Source: Subsaximicrobium wynnwilliamsii (lineage in GTDB: Bacteria; Bacteroidota; Bacteroidia; Flavobacteriales; Flavobacteriaceae). Taken from it: a stretch of DNA of 64,000 nt. This document shows positions 52,401 through 61,829 of this stretch, piece by piece. The position numbers and the translations under genes were made by a program. The number at the start of each line of letters is the position of its first letter. Within the stretch, counting starts at the first letter, position 1. Under the pieces are notes generated by a model, which worked only from the letters and a program-made list of their open reading frames with translations, did no database searches and was not told where the DNA came from. The stretch lies in the NCBI RefSeq assembly GCF_007997225.1, contig NZ_VORM01000008.1, positions 1 to 64,000 of the forward strand. The letters run 5' to 3'.

Positions 52401-55400
52401 ACCTGAAATCAATACCTTTGATTGATCTGTTGACGTCCTTGATCCTGCAAAATTGTTGTTAATATCTCTTGTTTCTAGAGGGCTAGAAAAATGATTGTAC
52501 CTTGTAATCTCTGATACATTCTGCCATCTTGTATCATTTGGCTGCCCAAGACCCCAATTAAATAAATTATTGGTTTCACTTATATTAGTAGCATAAGTAC
52601 CATCTGGGTCAACATCTTCCTTCCAAACAAAAGTTTTATGCATTCTCCATACAGAAGTGCCAGAACTTTCATTGCCATAATCATCCCTATAAATCCAATC
52701 TTTATTCCAAGTATTTATAGATGCATTTACCGTCTTCCATGAACTACCACCATTTAATGAAATCTGTGATACTGTCATTGCCTCTTGAGTCAGCATATTT
52801 TTATTAGAGTAGTCCAAGATCTTGGATGACATACGTCCTGGGTTTTGACCATCGTAAAAATTATACGCCGGTATTCTAACATCCCTCTTTAAAGTACCGT
52901 CCGCCGTTTTGGTCGTACTTTCCCTAAAACTGCTTAGCCATGGATCTATATTAGAATACTCTACAGAGGAAACAAGATTATTGGAATGAGAGACAACTCT
53001 CTTGATCATATTATTATATTCTGTTTTTGATGAAATACTTAACAGGCGTTTAGTTTCTACATCAACTACGTTTAGGCCATCAGTGTCCGTTTGAAATATG
53101 GTTTTCATAGAGTTGAAGGATTCTTTGACATACCCTTTGTTTAGTTCTGCATCATTATAATTACCAATATTATTACCATTAATATCGAATAAATTGTTTG
53201 TTTTTTCACCTGTCAAAATGGCACCATTGATATACTCATTTTCTGTTTTGAAAAGTATGTGACCTTCATCATTTAGATTTTCAATGGACTTAATTTGACC
53301 AATTAGAGCTGTATTTACATTAATATCAATTTTTTTTGCAGCGACTTTTTTTAAGCCTGCACCATCCAACCCTCCAAAGTTATCTTCAACTGAAGCCCAA
53401 AAAATATCGTCCTCACCTCTAGCATCTGCTTCTAAAGCTGCCATTTCAATATTTGGATTAAAAATATCATGAATTGGCTTTAAGACATGATGCCTATATC
53501 TTGTTTGAGAGTCAAATTCGCCATTTTGAGTCTTTTCCGTCATAGTTACGTACTCGTACATTACTCCAGGAGCTGGAACCTCTGATTGATATGGTACATA
53601 TTTCAATCCATTAACAGGTGTGTAGGAGGTAATCCCAGATGAAAGCCCTTCTCTTAGATGACCCATTGGATAATTATAATCATACTCCACCCAATAATTT
53701 GTATTTGAGGAAATATCTGTAGTTTTTAGTTTTTTAACTCTTAATCCTCCGCCTGTTTCATCCTCTGGAACCCTATTTGCCAAAAGTTTGTACAGCATAG
53801 TATGATGATCCATCCTAGCTCGGTCAGCTGAAGGAATAAAGCCCCTAATTCCTGGATAAAACACGTTCGATCCACATCCACTAGCTTTGCAGAACCATCT
53901 GTTTCTAGCTCTAGACATATCCTGTCCAACATTCCAGGATGTATTATTTTGAGTTCTTAGTACAACTTGATTCTGATTGGCACTATGAACGATAACGTAG
54001 TCATTATTTTTAATATTGATCCCTCCCCAATCATTATCTGATAAAATATTTTTTTTCTTTCTTCTAGCAGCCCAATAATCAAAAAACACTCTCTCCCCAA
54101 CAATGAAATAATCGCTGAAGTCTTCTACCATAGCATTTGTTGGAATTCCATCCTGATTTGTTATTGTAATTTCAGCGTCTCCACTAGGTAGTTTTCTTGT
54201 ATGAATTTTCAAGCTATTTTGCCAGTAGCGCCTTCCAAAGGCCTCGATCCAATAATCATCCTCTTCATAGTCAATTTGAATCTTAGCTCCCGTTGGAGTA
54301 GAAATTTCTTTGAGGCTCCACCCCTTTATTCGTTCCACACCATTATAGTTATTTTTTAAAAACCCCCAATTATCAACTGCCTCTCTCTTGTTTCTAACAT
54401 AATCGATAGCCGAACTTGAATTTTCAGAAATGCCAGCCAGAGAAACATTAGGCATGTCTTTCAAAAAATAGTTAAATTTATAAGGAGGCATATAATACGC
54501 ACCACCACGACCTTTGAAATAAACCTTATTCAGTGTTAGCCTTCCTTGATGCCCTGAAGTCAGATTTGGCGGTAACTCCATAGATGAAGCTGATTTTTTT
54601 GCTAAGCCATAATCATAATCAAATTCAATTACCCTGAGAGCATGTTGATTTAGAAAGCTTTGAGACACATCATTTATATCGAATACGTGAGACTCTCGAT
54701 GTATTTCATATTCATAATTGGAACCATATTCGTCAATGAAATATGGAGATTCCCATCCAGGACTACAAACATCATTCCTTGTATAATTTAAATTTGAAGG
54801 CAATGCGCCACCAAGACTACCTGCGTTATTTTTATTTAACTCCTCTGCCTTTTCAGTTTGGAGTAATACAATCTTACTTAGTTTTAAACTATATTCTCTT
54901 TTATAATTAACACCGCTTTCACGAACATAAATATTATCAGTATTATTCATTCCAGAGTTACCCCCAGTTGTCTTTAATGTTCCATCTCTATTATCTGACG
55001 TTTGGTAATAAGGTGATTCGCATGCAGAAGGGTTAAATTGGCATATAGGATTACTATCATTGTGCATGCCAAAATGTAAATCTTTACCAACCGCATCATA
55101 TCTAATATCTTTAATAAAAATTGCTGTCTTCCTTCTAGTCTTTATTTTATCAAGATAGTATAGCTGTTTTCTTCCAAACTGATAATACCCTTTATCTTTC
55201 TCTTCAATATCACTAAATAAATTAGTATTGTAGTCTCTTACGTTATCCTCAAAAGGAGTTCTCCAAACGTATCCATCACTCCACTTACCATATTCCAACT
55301 CCACCCAATATCCATAATCATTTGTATCTATCTTCTTGTTGTTGTTGTTATCTATATAATCAGAACCTGTGATTGCTGTCAACAACCAATGAGTCGCATA

Positions 55401-57152
55401 CCTTGAATACTGTCTTCTTTCTTGGACATTGGTAGCGTTACCTTGAGGATATTCATCCGTTTCTATAAGATTCCGATGAATTTGTTCAAAATGATATACA
55501 GGCAAAGAAAAATGATAGGTTTTACCATCTGTTGAGGTAATTTTATAAGCACCAATACCATCTGGATCAAATTTTGATGGATTGTTTCGATCGAGGTCAT
55601 TCTGGTTGTTAGGAGTTATAAGACCTCTTGTTGTTGCATAACCTGATGCTATCTGGGCATTTGTGAACACCTCGATATAGTTTGGAGTTTTTGCTCTATT
55701 GTAAAGGTTCTGATTAGTAAAAGATTTACTTAAATCCAATCCTCCATTTTTGAGAAAGCTATTAAGGTTTGAACCGGAAGCGCTATTAAATTCACTTGGT
55801 CTCACAACCTCCCTACTAGTTAACTGTCCGTCAAAATAAAAATGCAATTCATTATTACCTCCTCCAAAATTTCTTTGAGCGGAATTAGAAGACGACCCTT
55901 TATGCCAAAAGACATGTATGTCCTTCCCACTCTCATTTGTTGTTCTTTCTCCTTTTCCAAAGACGGGGATATTTTGAAAAAGTCTTGGAGACATAACACC
56001 GCTTAGCCCTTGGGTATTGACACTATAGTTATCATACCCTACGTAAGTGAAATTAATGTTTTCGATAGTTTTTGAATAATCACCAACAAATTCCTCCTCA
56101 GGCTGAGGAAGTCTTGTCGAATAGACATCAAAACTATTGGTTCTTTTTTGATAATCATTCAAACCGTTTCTATTACCCGATTGGTTTGTTCCTGCCGTCA
56201 TTTCGTTGAAATTACCTGCATATAATGCGCCCCATTCTCTATTAACAAACCCCTTTCTTAGAGAATATTTTACCTTAGATTTACTGAAACCTAAAGTTAT
56301 TGGAATTCCAATGACATGAAGAGGCAACGCTACGGCAGTACTTTGTTGATCAATGCTGTAGTCGCCTTGCGAAAAGCTACTAGAATTCATCCCGCCTCCT
56401 GCCGAACCAGAAACTCCTTTTTTAGTTTGCCCAGCAAACATACCGACTCCAAAGCCACCATCAGAAGACATCCCCATTCCAACAAATTGGTTTTCAGCAA
56501 CAGCGACTCCTAAACTTCCTGATACACTCCATTGATTTTGCAAACTATAAGACAAACTAGCACCAACTCCTAAACTCCCGATACTTACGGACGCACCTAG
56601 ACCAACTGAAACGTTCCCTGATGTATTGGCAGATGCTCCAGCACCTACATTAGCTACATCGCCTACTTTCAAAATATGAGCTGATGCATTTACGGAACCT
56701 GATATGCCTTTTCCCGCACCCCAGTTCATTCCTACACCTACTGACGCCCCAATGGGAAATCCTACATCAACGCTTATTCCATAATAGACCTCTGTTTTGT
56801 AATATGACGTGAAATTAATTCCTACGCCGTTCCTTATATCATCGGCGGTATTGGTAACAGTTCTATTAATAGCACCAGGATTCAAATACCACCCTAGACC
56901 TACCCATGAGGCCTCCATATCCATGGCAATACCTGCATGATAAGAGAGGTTTACAGGAAAGCCATCAACTGATAAAAGAGGTAATACATAAGACAGGTCT
57001 CCTGAAGCCAAATTAACCATATCAGTTGCATCTACTGGCTCAAAACCAGAAGCTTCCGGAGAATTTGGTCCTTGGGCTTGGCTATAATTTGCACTAAACG
57101 CAGCGATAAGTATAAAAAGCATTATTAAATTTGATCCTTTTCTAATACTCAT
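49500..57152 (-). CDS. Giant secreted YD-partner protein with thrombospondin type 3 array, locus 2
   Basis: This 2550-residue protein starts with a signal peptide ([20 protein letters not shown]). The N-terminus [20 protein letters not shown], then [20 protein letters not shown], is the shell-forming start also seen in the 1303-residue locus 1 partner. Residues ~110-290 are Gly/Ser-rich ([20 protein letters not shown]). Residues ~1830-2275 contain some 20 repeats of D-x-D-x-DG-x-x-D-x-CD-x-C, thrombospondin type 3 calcium-binding motifs. The end has an Ig-like segment ([11 protein letters not shown]) and no toxin tip. It lies between the lipoprotein gene and the tip-bearing YD gene in one operon. 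Probably a surface-exposed, calcium-stiffened partner of the YD protein. Confidence 0.85.
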   Translation of the reverse strand: MSIRKGSNLIMLFILIAAFSANYSQAQGPNSPEASGFEPVDATDMVNLASGDLSYVLPLLSVDGFPVNLSYHAGIAMDMEASWVGLGWYLNPGAINRTVTNTADDIRNGVGINFTSYYKTEVYYGISVDVGFPIGASVGVGMNWGAGKGISGSVNASAHILKVGDVANVGAGASANTSGNVSVGLGASVSIGSLGVGASLSYSLQNQWSVSGSLGVAVAENQFVGMGMSSDGGFGVGMFAGQTKKGVSGSAGGGMNSSSFSQGDYSIDQQSTAVALPLHVIGIPITLGFSKSKVKYSLRKGFVNREWGALYAGNFNEMTAGTNQSGNRNGLNDYQKRTNSFDVYSTRLPQPEEEFVGDYSKTIENINFTYVGYDNYSVNTQGLSGVMSPRLFQNIPVFGKGERTTNESGKDIHVFWHKGSSSNSAQRNFGGGNNELHFYFDGQLTSREVVRPSEFNSASGSNLNSFLKNGGLDLSKSFTNQNLYNRAKTPNYIEVFTNAQIASGYATTRGLITPNNQNDLDRNNPSKFDPDGIGAYKITSTDGKTYHFSLPVYHFEQIHRNLIETDEYPQGNATNVQERRQYSRYATHWLLTAITGSDYIDNNNNKKIDTNDYGYWVELEYGKWSDGYVWRTPFEDNVRDYNTNLFSDIEEKDKGYYQFGRKQLYYLDKIKTRRKTAIFIKDIRYDAVGKDLHFGMHNDSNPICQFNPSACESPYYQTSDNRDGTLKTTGGNSGMNNTDNIYVRESGVNYKREYSLKLSKIVLLQTEKAEELNKNNAGSLGGALPSNLNYTRNDVCSPGWESPYFIDEYGSNYEYEIHRESHVFDINDVSQSFLNQHALRVIEFDYDYGLAKKSASSMELPPNLTSGHQGRLTLNKVYFKGRGGAYYMPPYKFNYFLKDMPNVSLAGISENSSSAIDYVRNKREAVDNWGFLKNNYNGVERIKGWSLKEISTPTGAKIQIDYEEDDYWIEAFGRRYWQNSLKIHTRKLPSGDAEITITNQDGIPTNAMVEDFSDYFIVGERVFFDYWAARRKKKNILSDNDWGGINIKNNDYVIVHSANQNQVVLRTQNNTSWNVGQDMSRARNRWFCKASGCGSNVFYPGIRGFIPSADRARMDHHTMLYKLLANRVPEDETGGGLRVKKLKTTDISSNTNYWVEYDYNYPMGHLREGLSSGITSYTPVNGLKYVPYQSEVPAPGVMYEYVTMTEKTQNGEFDSQTRYRHHVLKPIHDIFNPNIEMAALEADARGEDDIFWASVEDNFGGLDGAGLKKVAAKKIDINVNTALIGQIKSIENLNDEGHILFKTENEYINGAILTGEKTNNLFDINGNNIGNYNDAELNKGYVKESFNSMKTIFQTDTDGLNVVDVETKRLLSISSKTEYNNMIKRVVSHSNNLVSSVEYSNIDPWLSSFRESTTKTADGTLKRDVRIPAYNFYDGQNPGRMSSKILDYSNKNMLTQEAMTVSQISLNGGSSWKTVNASINTWNKDWIYRDDYGNESSGTSVWRMHKTFVWKEDVDPDGTYATNISETNNLFNWGLGQPNDTRWQNVSEITRYNHFSSPLETRDINNNFAGSRTSTDQSKVLISGNAKMTEMFFSSAERILSGNRFEGDVYGANFRTNQLAHSGGYSVTNTSTSNKVFQVNYNSSQASNLLRPGVYKVSFWSAVKQGYKQNAVYFNNVRVDPQEIVRAACWELRNYYIKYENGASFNVYVRNANFINQFFDDFRIHPVSSSVNTYIYNDATDDLSYMLDANNMATSFKYDNAGRLIKSYKEIPYETDNFKGGFKVTGKNKYKYAAAGASVDSYYDDINWYGCFDDVINIIHPCEYLDDPSQPDTDGDGLPDICDDDIDNDGILNDDDNCIATPNNGQMDTDNDGIGDNCDDDIDNDGILNDDDNCVYTPNSNQLDSDLDGVGDVCDEVPFDDTDGDGVQDNQDNCVYTFNPDQIDSDNDGLGDACDNCPFFANINQDDQDGDGMGDICDNCISEFNPLQLDNDNDGIGDVCDLNDACDPQINDETGVIENPNFIDQDEDGVGDLCDNCPNYFNPDQIDADADGVGDLCDSGYYCGTYDTDGDGVGNDCDNCLKTPNSNQADFDADGIGTACDNCPQAFNPDQLDSDNDGIGDLCDTSNDCGKYDTDADGVNDLCDNCPKDSNSGQYDVDNDGIGNECDNCPKTLNPKQSDYDNDGIGDDCDNCPKISNSSQADEDGDGVGNACDNINNCEGKDSDQDGIADNCDNCPYIANADQKDRDGDGVGDRCDNCINTPNPNQLDTDNDKEGDVCDTNDFDPLKIKSVNQTCIALLERGYEADVAGGSGNYTYEWRWMTNYNSNTYSPYISGDHTMLAPYALKLCGSGDRYDKYWRVEVRVTDQATGEIDTLNGGLTFGGCNFSISNSNWSNIEVSKCHDECSGADYTFHIYTKDPNMSGNFTYEYIYYDPITETTSNWIDVTASNGRFCPQTYYREWSSCQSGFVENIILGYRITNLATGEVSGTSGPAYSIYLGCSENLPNPQLKVPRPYATDENVYIDNETIIERDKQGGKIISVRSIYDTIKR

Positions 57153-57157
57153 TTTAT

Positions 57158-57781
57158 TTAATCTTTAAATGATAATTTCGGCTGGTTTATAATTAAATCC
57201 AGTTCAGTCTTGAACTTCACTTCACCTGTATAAAGACCTAAATCCTGAATAACAAAAGTTAAATACTCTTGTTTTAAAAGCTCTTCGCTTTTTGGATAAA
57301 TGAACATAATAGTGGTAGCATTGGTCATACCGTACATTCGCGGGTATATATAGTCAGCTAGGGCAATAGTATCTTTTTTCTGTGTATATAGATACACTTT
57401 TTCTTCCATTCCAAATACTAACTGGTTTACCATAGCAGTGAATTGATTCTTGTTTTTAGGCTCTGTATTTAGTAGTTCACTGTTATTTCTACTCATACTC
57501 AAGTTGAAATAAAGAAATTTATCATATCGTTTTCGTAAACTCTCTATGCTTTCAGTCGATTCCATCCCTCCCATCTCCTGTTTTACCAAAAGATCGGTGG
57601 GTCTATACATCAAAGTGAAATCAACACCATTAACCGTTTTATGTTGCACATAACCATTAGATTCCACTTTTAAATAGTTCAACAAGGATTCTTCATTATC
57701 GTAAATGCTCGATTGGCACCCACAATGCATCGCCAGTATGGCAATTACCATTATTAAAAAAAAGGCTTTATTTACCATCAA
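57158..57781 (-). CDS. Hypothetical lipoprotein of YD locus 2
   Basis: This 207-residue protein has a signal ending in a lipobox ([10 protein letters not shown], Cys near residue 20), so it is a lipid-anchored envelope protein. The mature part ([20 protein letters not shown], later [20 protein letters not shown]) has no family I recognise. It overlaps the OmpH-like gene by 14 bp and ends 5 bp before the giant partner gene, so it belongs to the operon. It might help localise the YD complex. Confidence 0.7.
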   Translation of the reverse strand: MMVNKAFFLIMVIAILAMHCGCQSSIYDNEESLLNYLKVESNGYVQHKTVNGVDFTLMYRPTDLLVKQEMGGMESTESIESLRKRYDKFLYFNLSMSRNNSELLNTEPKNKNQFTAMVNQLVFGMEEKVYLYTQKKDTIALADYIYPRMYGMTNATTIMFIYPKSEELLKQEYLTFVIQDLGLYTGEVKFKTELDLIINQPKLSFKD

Positions 57782-58307
57782 ACTCTGTGTTTAAACCCTC
57801 TAAAACCTTTTCCGTTAAATCTGCTTTCTCGCTTGCATACATAATGCTCCCGCTACCACTGGCTCCAAAAATGATGTCATAATCGTTCCTCTTACCATAC
57901 TCCTTAACATAGTCATTGATGTCATTGATAACGGTCTGTGTAGATTTTTTATCCGATTCATCTATCTGTTTTTGAATCGCCTGTTGGTAATTGTTAATCT
58001 GTTGTTGCTTATTACCTAAGAGCTCCTGTTTTAGTTCCAATTCTTTATCAGACATTTTGGAACGTTCCTTCTCGTAGAGTTTTAATTCAGTTTGCCAATT
58101 GGTCATCAAACTGTCTACATTGGCATTAAGCGTTTTTGCTGTAGCATCAAAATCAGCTCTTACCACTTTGGTTCTCTTATAGCCCTCCAACAACTTGTTG
58201 ACATCTACATAGACCTGATTTGAATGGGAATTGAAATAAAAAAAAGATGAAATGCTCGTTATCAGCGCAAGGAGCGCTAAGGTTAAAGATATTTTATTCA
58301 TAGACAA
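57768..58307 (-). CDS. OmpH/Skp-like periplasmic chaperone
   Basis: This 179-residue protein has an N-terminal hydrophobic anchor or signal (ISLTLALLALITSISSFFYF). The OmpH/Skp fold follows: QVYVDVNKLLEGYKRTKVVR, a long coiled coil (LYEKERSKMSDKELELKQEL to QQQINNYQQAIQKQIDESDK) and the closing YGKRNDYDIIFGASGSGSIM. Skp proteins hold unfolded outer-membrane or exported proteins in the periplasm. As first gene of the YD locus 2 operon it is a likely dedicated chaperone for the giant proteins. The usual cleaved signal is not obvious, so it may remain membrane-anchored. Confidence 0.88.
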   Translation of the reverse strand: MSMNKISLTLALLALITSISSFFYFNSHSNQVYVDVNKLLEGYKRTKVVRADFDATAKTLNANVDSLMTNWQTELKLYEKERSKMSDKELELKQELLGNKQQQINNYQQAIQKQIDESDKKSTQTVINDINDYVKEYGKRNDYDIIFGASGSGSIMYASEKADLTEKVLEGLNTEFDGK

Positions 58308-58739
58308 TAGATAGGCGTTGATTAATTCAGTTCTGAGCCAAATCTATTTATAAAAGTTAAATATTTGCCAAAAAAGCACCTTACAGTTTGTAAGGCTTCA
58401 CCTTAAAATATTAAAGGTCAAAAATTTGATTTTATGTCAATGATCAAATATATTTGATGAACTCAATCATTTTGTTAAAATATTAACATGAACTTTTAAA
58501 CAAAATAGGCCATGTGCACTAAATTCTATTACAATAAACTCATGTAAACAGTCAATTATGTGATGCAGGGTTAACCCAAAAGCAATTATACGGTAAGGCT
58601 ACGATTAATTTCATAAAATGTAAAACCGCATTAAATACCGTATAATAGCTAAGTTTTTCATGTTTTGGAAACTCGTGATCACAACACTACTAAAAATCAA
58701 TATGCCCTCAAACAATACTAACCCCAAACTACTTGCCCA
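58308..58739. other. Divergent intergenic region between YD operon 2 and the secretion genes
   Basis: This 432-bp gap carries promoters for both the OmpH-headed operon (minus) and the response regulator (plus). It is AT-rich, with no gene. Besides the inverted-repeat motif at 58377-58405, I could not fix promoters of the expected form. Confidence 0.6.
58377..58405 (+). promoter_or_regulatory. Inverted-repeat motif, copy 2
   Basis: CACCTTAC-AGTTT-GTAAGG followed by CTTCACCTTA. It lies 70 bp before the OmpH-like start and 335 bp before the response regulator. It shares the CACCTT...GTTT...AAGGCT-x-CACCTTA pattern with 24814-24865. Confidence 0.5.
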
Positions 58740-59402
58740 ATGAAACTAACGCGTGTTTTACTTGTAGACGACCATCCTATTATTGTTGAAAGTTATCGCA
58801 ACTCTATTAAAGCCTATGAGTTCCAAAATAAAGGCCACGAATTTACTGTAGATTCGGCGCTTGGCTGTGAATCTGCATTGGTATTAATTAATAAAAAAGA
58901 GTATGATATCGCTTTTTTGGACATTAGATTACCAGCCTCAAAAGATGGCAAATATAAATGTGGCGAAGATCTCGCCAAGTTAATTAAATCAAAACATGAA
59001 GCCACCAAGATCATTATTATTACAGGGCATTATGATGCCTTACTCTTAGGTAAATTGCTCCAAAACTTGAATCCTGATGGATTGCTATTTAAGGGCGATG
59101 TAGGTTCTCAGATGGTTTCTAACGCACTTACAAGTGTGTTGACCAACTACCCCTTTTACAGTCCCACGGTTTTAAATCTTTTGAGAAAAAAGATGTCAAG
59201 TGACATCGTGCTCAATAAAAATGATAAACTTTTACTCTATGAATTAGCGAAAGGTACCAAAACAAAAGATCTCATTAAATGCCTACCCCTATCAATAGGA
59301 GGTGTAGAAAGTCGAAAACGTTACTTAAAAGGCTTGTTCGAAACCAAAGGCAAGGACGATTCAGAGTTAATAATAGCAGCTAAAAAAAAGGGATTCATAT
59401 AG
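58740..59402 (+). CDS. Response regulator, NarL/LuxR-like
   Basis: This 220-residue protein has a receiver domain with the acidic pair LLVDDHPIIVESYR (around residue 9), phospho-acceptor Asp in DIAFLDIRLPASKDGKYKCG (around residue 61), Thr in IIIITGHY and Lys in GLLFKGDVG. The C-terminal ~70 residues (LNKNDKLLLYELAKGTKTKD, SIGGVESRKRYLKGLFE) resemble a LuxR-type helix-turn-helix, though diverged. No kinase is adjacent. Placed ahead of gspG, it probably controls the secretion genes and perhaps the YD operons. Confidence 0.82.
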   Translation: MKLTRVLLVDDHPIIVESYRNSIKAYEFQNKGHEFTVDSALGCESALVLINKKEYDIAFLDIRLPASKDGKYKCGEDLAKLIKSKHEATKIIIITGHYDALLLGKLLQNLNPDGLLFKGDVGSQMVSNALTSVLTNYPFYSPTVLNLLRKKMSSDIVLNKNDKLLLYELAKGTKTKDLIKCLPLSIGGVESRKRYLKGLFETKGKDDSELIIAAKKKGFI

Positions 59403-59423
59403 CCCTTATATCAAAAACATTAC

Positions 59424-59456
59424 AAATTGCAAGGTAACACCTTATGTTTTTTAAGG
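59424..59456 (+). promoter_or_regulatory. Inverted-repeat motif, copy 3
   Basis: ATTACAAATTGCAAGGTAACACCTTA-TGTTTTT-TAAGGCT (in parts) lies between the response-regulator stop and the pseudopilin start, 46 bp before it. It matches the second half of copy 1 over AAGGxAACACCTT and TTTTxAAGGCT. Confidence 0.5.
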
Positions 59457-59502
59457 CTGAAATTTTAAAATTGATCTATAAAGATTGTTTATTTGAATAA
59501 TT

Positions 59503-59898
59503 ATGAAAAAACTACCCGCATATAACCTTCAAGAGATCTTAGTGGTTCTCGTCATCATTGGTATTCTATTGCTGTTGGCACTCCCCAACTTAATGCCTTT
59601 AATTAGCAAGGCCAAAAGTACAGAGGCACAATTGCAATTGAGCCATATTTATAATTCTCAAACCACCTACAGGTATATGTATTCAAAATACTCGATGGAT
59701 TTAAGTGATATCGACTTTGAGGCGCCTAAGACGGTCAATAATAATGGAAGATCAAATTATGCCTATGAGATTTTGAGCGCTACAAATAACAGCTTCAAAG
59801 CAAGAGCGACAGCAATTACCGATTTTGATGGTGATGGCATTTTTAATGTTTGGGAAATTGATGAGAATGGCGCTCCCAAACAAATCGTAAAGGATTGA
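59503..59898 (+). CDS. Major pseudopilin, GspG-like
   Basis: This 131-residue protein begins MKKLPA then YNLQEILVVLVIIGILLLLA, a class III signal with Glu +5 and Ala at -1 where Gly is usual. The rest of the N-terminal helix (LPNLMPLISKAKSTEAQLQL) and the C-terminal FDGDGIFNVWEIDENG, a calcium-site-like loop of GspG proteins, support the call. It would polymerise into the pseudopilus. First of the plus-strand secretion genes; the next gene overlaps it by 4 bp. Confidence 0.85.
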   Translation: MKKLPAYNLQEILVVLVIIGILLLLALPNLMPLISKAKSTEAQLQLSHIYNSQTTYRYMYSKYSMDLSDIDFEAPKTVNNNGRSNYAYEILSATNNSFKARATAITDFDGDGIFNVWEIDENGAPKQIVKD

Positions 59899-60383
59899 CT
59901 TTGGCATTATTTATTAAAATAGTCTTGATTGCTAGTTTTACACTGGTTTTTTATCAAGACCTAAAAGAACGCAAAGTATTTTGGTTCTTATTTCCAATTA
60001 TTGCGGTTTCCTCTGCATTTTTAATGTACTCTAACATGTTTGAAACGCTATTCCTTACAACTATAATCCTCAATGTTTCACTCATTATCTTGCTATTATT
60101 GACCGTATTTATTTACGCTAAGCTTAAACTTAAAACGGCACTGTCCAAAACTTTTGGATTAGGCGATGGGTTACTTTTTTTCGCATTGGCATTTACCTTT
60201 TCGAGTATTTCCTTTTTTATTTTATTTGTTTTTGGTCTTATATTTTCTTTGCTGCTACACTTGTTTTTCAAGTCAAGTTCTAAATTCGAGACCGTGCCTT
60301 TAGCGGGCTATTTAAGCTTTTTTTTTGCCTTAAGCTATTTGGCCAGTTGGTCAGGAATCCTAACAAATCTTTATACCGTTTAA
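59895..60383 (+). CDS. Prepilin peptidase (A24 family, short form)
   Basis: This 162-residue membrane aspartic peptidase cleaves pseudopilin leaders. The two catalytic Asp are in YQDLKERKVFW (around residue 21) and FGLGDGLLFFAL (around residue 89). Five to six hydrophobic segments are seen. It lacks the N-terminal cysteine-containing methyltransferase domain of PilD/GspO, so it is peptidase only. The start (TTG at 59901 region is possible; here the overlapping 59895 frame start is used) is not certain. It lies between gspG and gspE. Confidence 0.8.
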   Translation: MTLALFIKIVLIASFTLVFYQDLKERKVFWFLFPIIAVSSAFLMYSNMFETLFLTTIILNVSLIILLLLTVFIYAKLKLKTALSKTFGLGDGLLFFALAFTFSSISFFILFVFGLIFSLLLHLFFKSSSKFETVPLAGYLSFFFALSYLASWSGILTNLYTV

Positions 60384-60384
60384 T

Positions 60385-61791
60385 ATGACTGAGGATTTCC
60401 AAATACCGACAAATTTATTGCAACTTTTAAGCAGTGAACAGGCACATCACTATAGAATTGTACCCATAGAATCACACAACGGAACCATTGCGTTTAAATC
60501 TGATAAGGTTTCAGAAGGATTGCAGCAAGAGTTACGTGTTGTTTTAAATACGGACATCGAATTGATTGAGGACACATCAGAAAATATTCAAAATTATTTA
60601 AGTGTCAACTTCAGAAAAAGTAAAAATATTCAGTCTGAAAATTTACATTACTCGAGTGATTTTCTTGACAAATTATTAATGACCGCTAAAGATATTGGTA
60701 GTAGTGACATTCACTTTGAACCCTACGAGCACAAATGCCGCGTTCGATTTCGCATGGATGGTAAGCTAAAGGAGCAGTTCATAATTGCGCTCCATGAATA
60801 TCCTGTCATCGTCAACAAACTCAAAATTCAGGCTGGACTCGATATTTCAGAAAAACGTCTTCCTCAGGACGGACGGATTACCGTAAAGACTGTAAAAAAC
60901 GAATTTGACATCCGGGTCTCTTCCCTACCCACCCTGCATGGAGAAAAAATGGTATTGCGTATCTTGAGCAAGGATGCTACCCACATTGACCTAGATGCAT
61001 TGGGTTTTACAGAATCGGAGCTTAGAACATATAAAGAAACCGTTAGAAAACCCAACGGCATCATTTTAATTTCTGGACCAACAGGTTCAGGAAAAACAAC
61101 CACCTTATATGCCACTTTAAAACTACTGAATAACGACGACACTAATATCTTAACCATTGAAGATCCAATTGAATATACTTTGGAAGGCGTCAATCAAGTT
61201 CAGCTTAAGGAAAATATTGGATTGGATTTCTCAAGTACACTCAGAACATTCTTGCGGCAAGACCCAGACATCATTATGGTTGGAGAGATACGTGATGCCA
61301 AGACAGCAAACATGGCCATTCGTGCAGCTTTGACAGGCCATTTGGTGTTATCCACTATACACACAAATTCAGCTTGGGCAACCATTTCCAGATTGATTGA
61401 TATGGGCATCCCTTCATTTTTAATTGCCAGCACCTTGAATGTTAGTGTGGCGCAACGTTTGGTTCGTAAACTATGCGTTCATTGCAAGCAGAAAAGTACC
61501 ATTACCAAAGAACTTTTTCCGTCAAATTTTGAAATCCCAAAGCATTTAAAGTCACACTTTTTGGCCACTGGCTGCAATGCTTGCCACCATACGGGATATC
61601 AGGGACGAAAAGCAATTTATGAAATCATTCCAATTACCAAGATATTAGTTCAACATATAAAAGAAAATGACCTTGAGGTAGATTCGTATTTGGAAGAACA
61701 TAATGTTTCAACTTTAAGGAGCAACGCCGTGAGTATGATTGAAGAAGGCATTACTTCCATCGATGAAGTTTATGCTCTATTGAGCGATTGA
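60385..61791 (+). CDS. Type II secretion/pilus assembly ATPase GspE/PilB-like
   Basis: This 468-residue hexameric ATPase powers pseudopilus assembly. Walker A GPTGSGKTTTLYATL starts at residue 231, the Asp box is TIEDPIEYTLEGVNQVQLKE, Walker B DPDIIMVGEIRDAKTANMAI, and the His box LVLSTIHTNSAW. A zinc-binding tetracysteine is formed by LCVHCK and CNACHHTG (residues ~370-400). The N-terminal GspE domain is short. It follows the prepilin peptidase by 1 bp and precedes the secretin. It is the partner of the GspF-like protein encoded 34 kb away at 24997. Confidence 0.95.
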   Translation: MTEDFQIPTNLLQLLSSEQAHHYRIVPIESHNGTIAFKSDKVSEGLQQELRVVLNTDIELIEDTSENIQNYLSVNFRKSKNIQSENLHYSSDFLDKLLMTAKDIGSSDIHFEPYEHKCRVRFRMDGKLKEQFIIALHEYPVIVNKLKIQAGLDISEKRLPQDGRITVKTVKNEFDIRVSSLPTLHGEKMVLRILSKDATHIDLDALGFTESELRTYKETVRKPNGIILISGPTGSGKTTTLYATLKLLNNDDTNILTIEDPIEYTLEGVNQVQLKENIGLDFSSTLRTFLRQDPDIIMVGEIRDAKTANMAIRAALTGHLVLSTIHTNSAWATISRLIDMGIPSFLIASTLNVSVAQRLVRKLCVHCKQKSTITKELFPSNFEIPKHLKSHFLATGCNACHHTGYQGRKAIYEIIPITKILVQHIKENDLEVDSYLEEHNVSTLRSNAVSMIEEGITSIDEVYALLSD

Positions 61792-61829
61792 TAACCAATG
61801 AGACAAAAAAACTGCTTTAGCAGCAATTG

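Noticed and set aside
13997-57152. Type IX secretion as export route of the YD proteins
   Set aside because: None of the large proteins ends in a recognisable type IX C-terminal sorting domain, and no gld/spr/por genes are in the window; absence in the window does not rule it out elsewhere.
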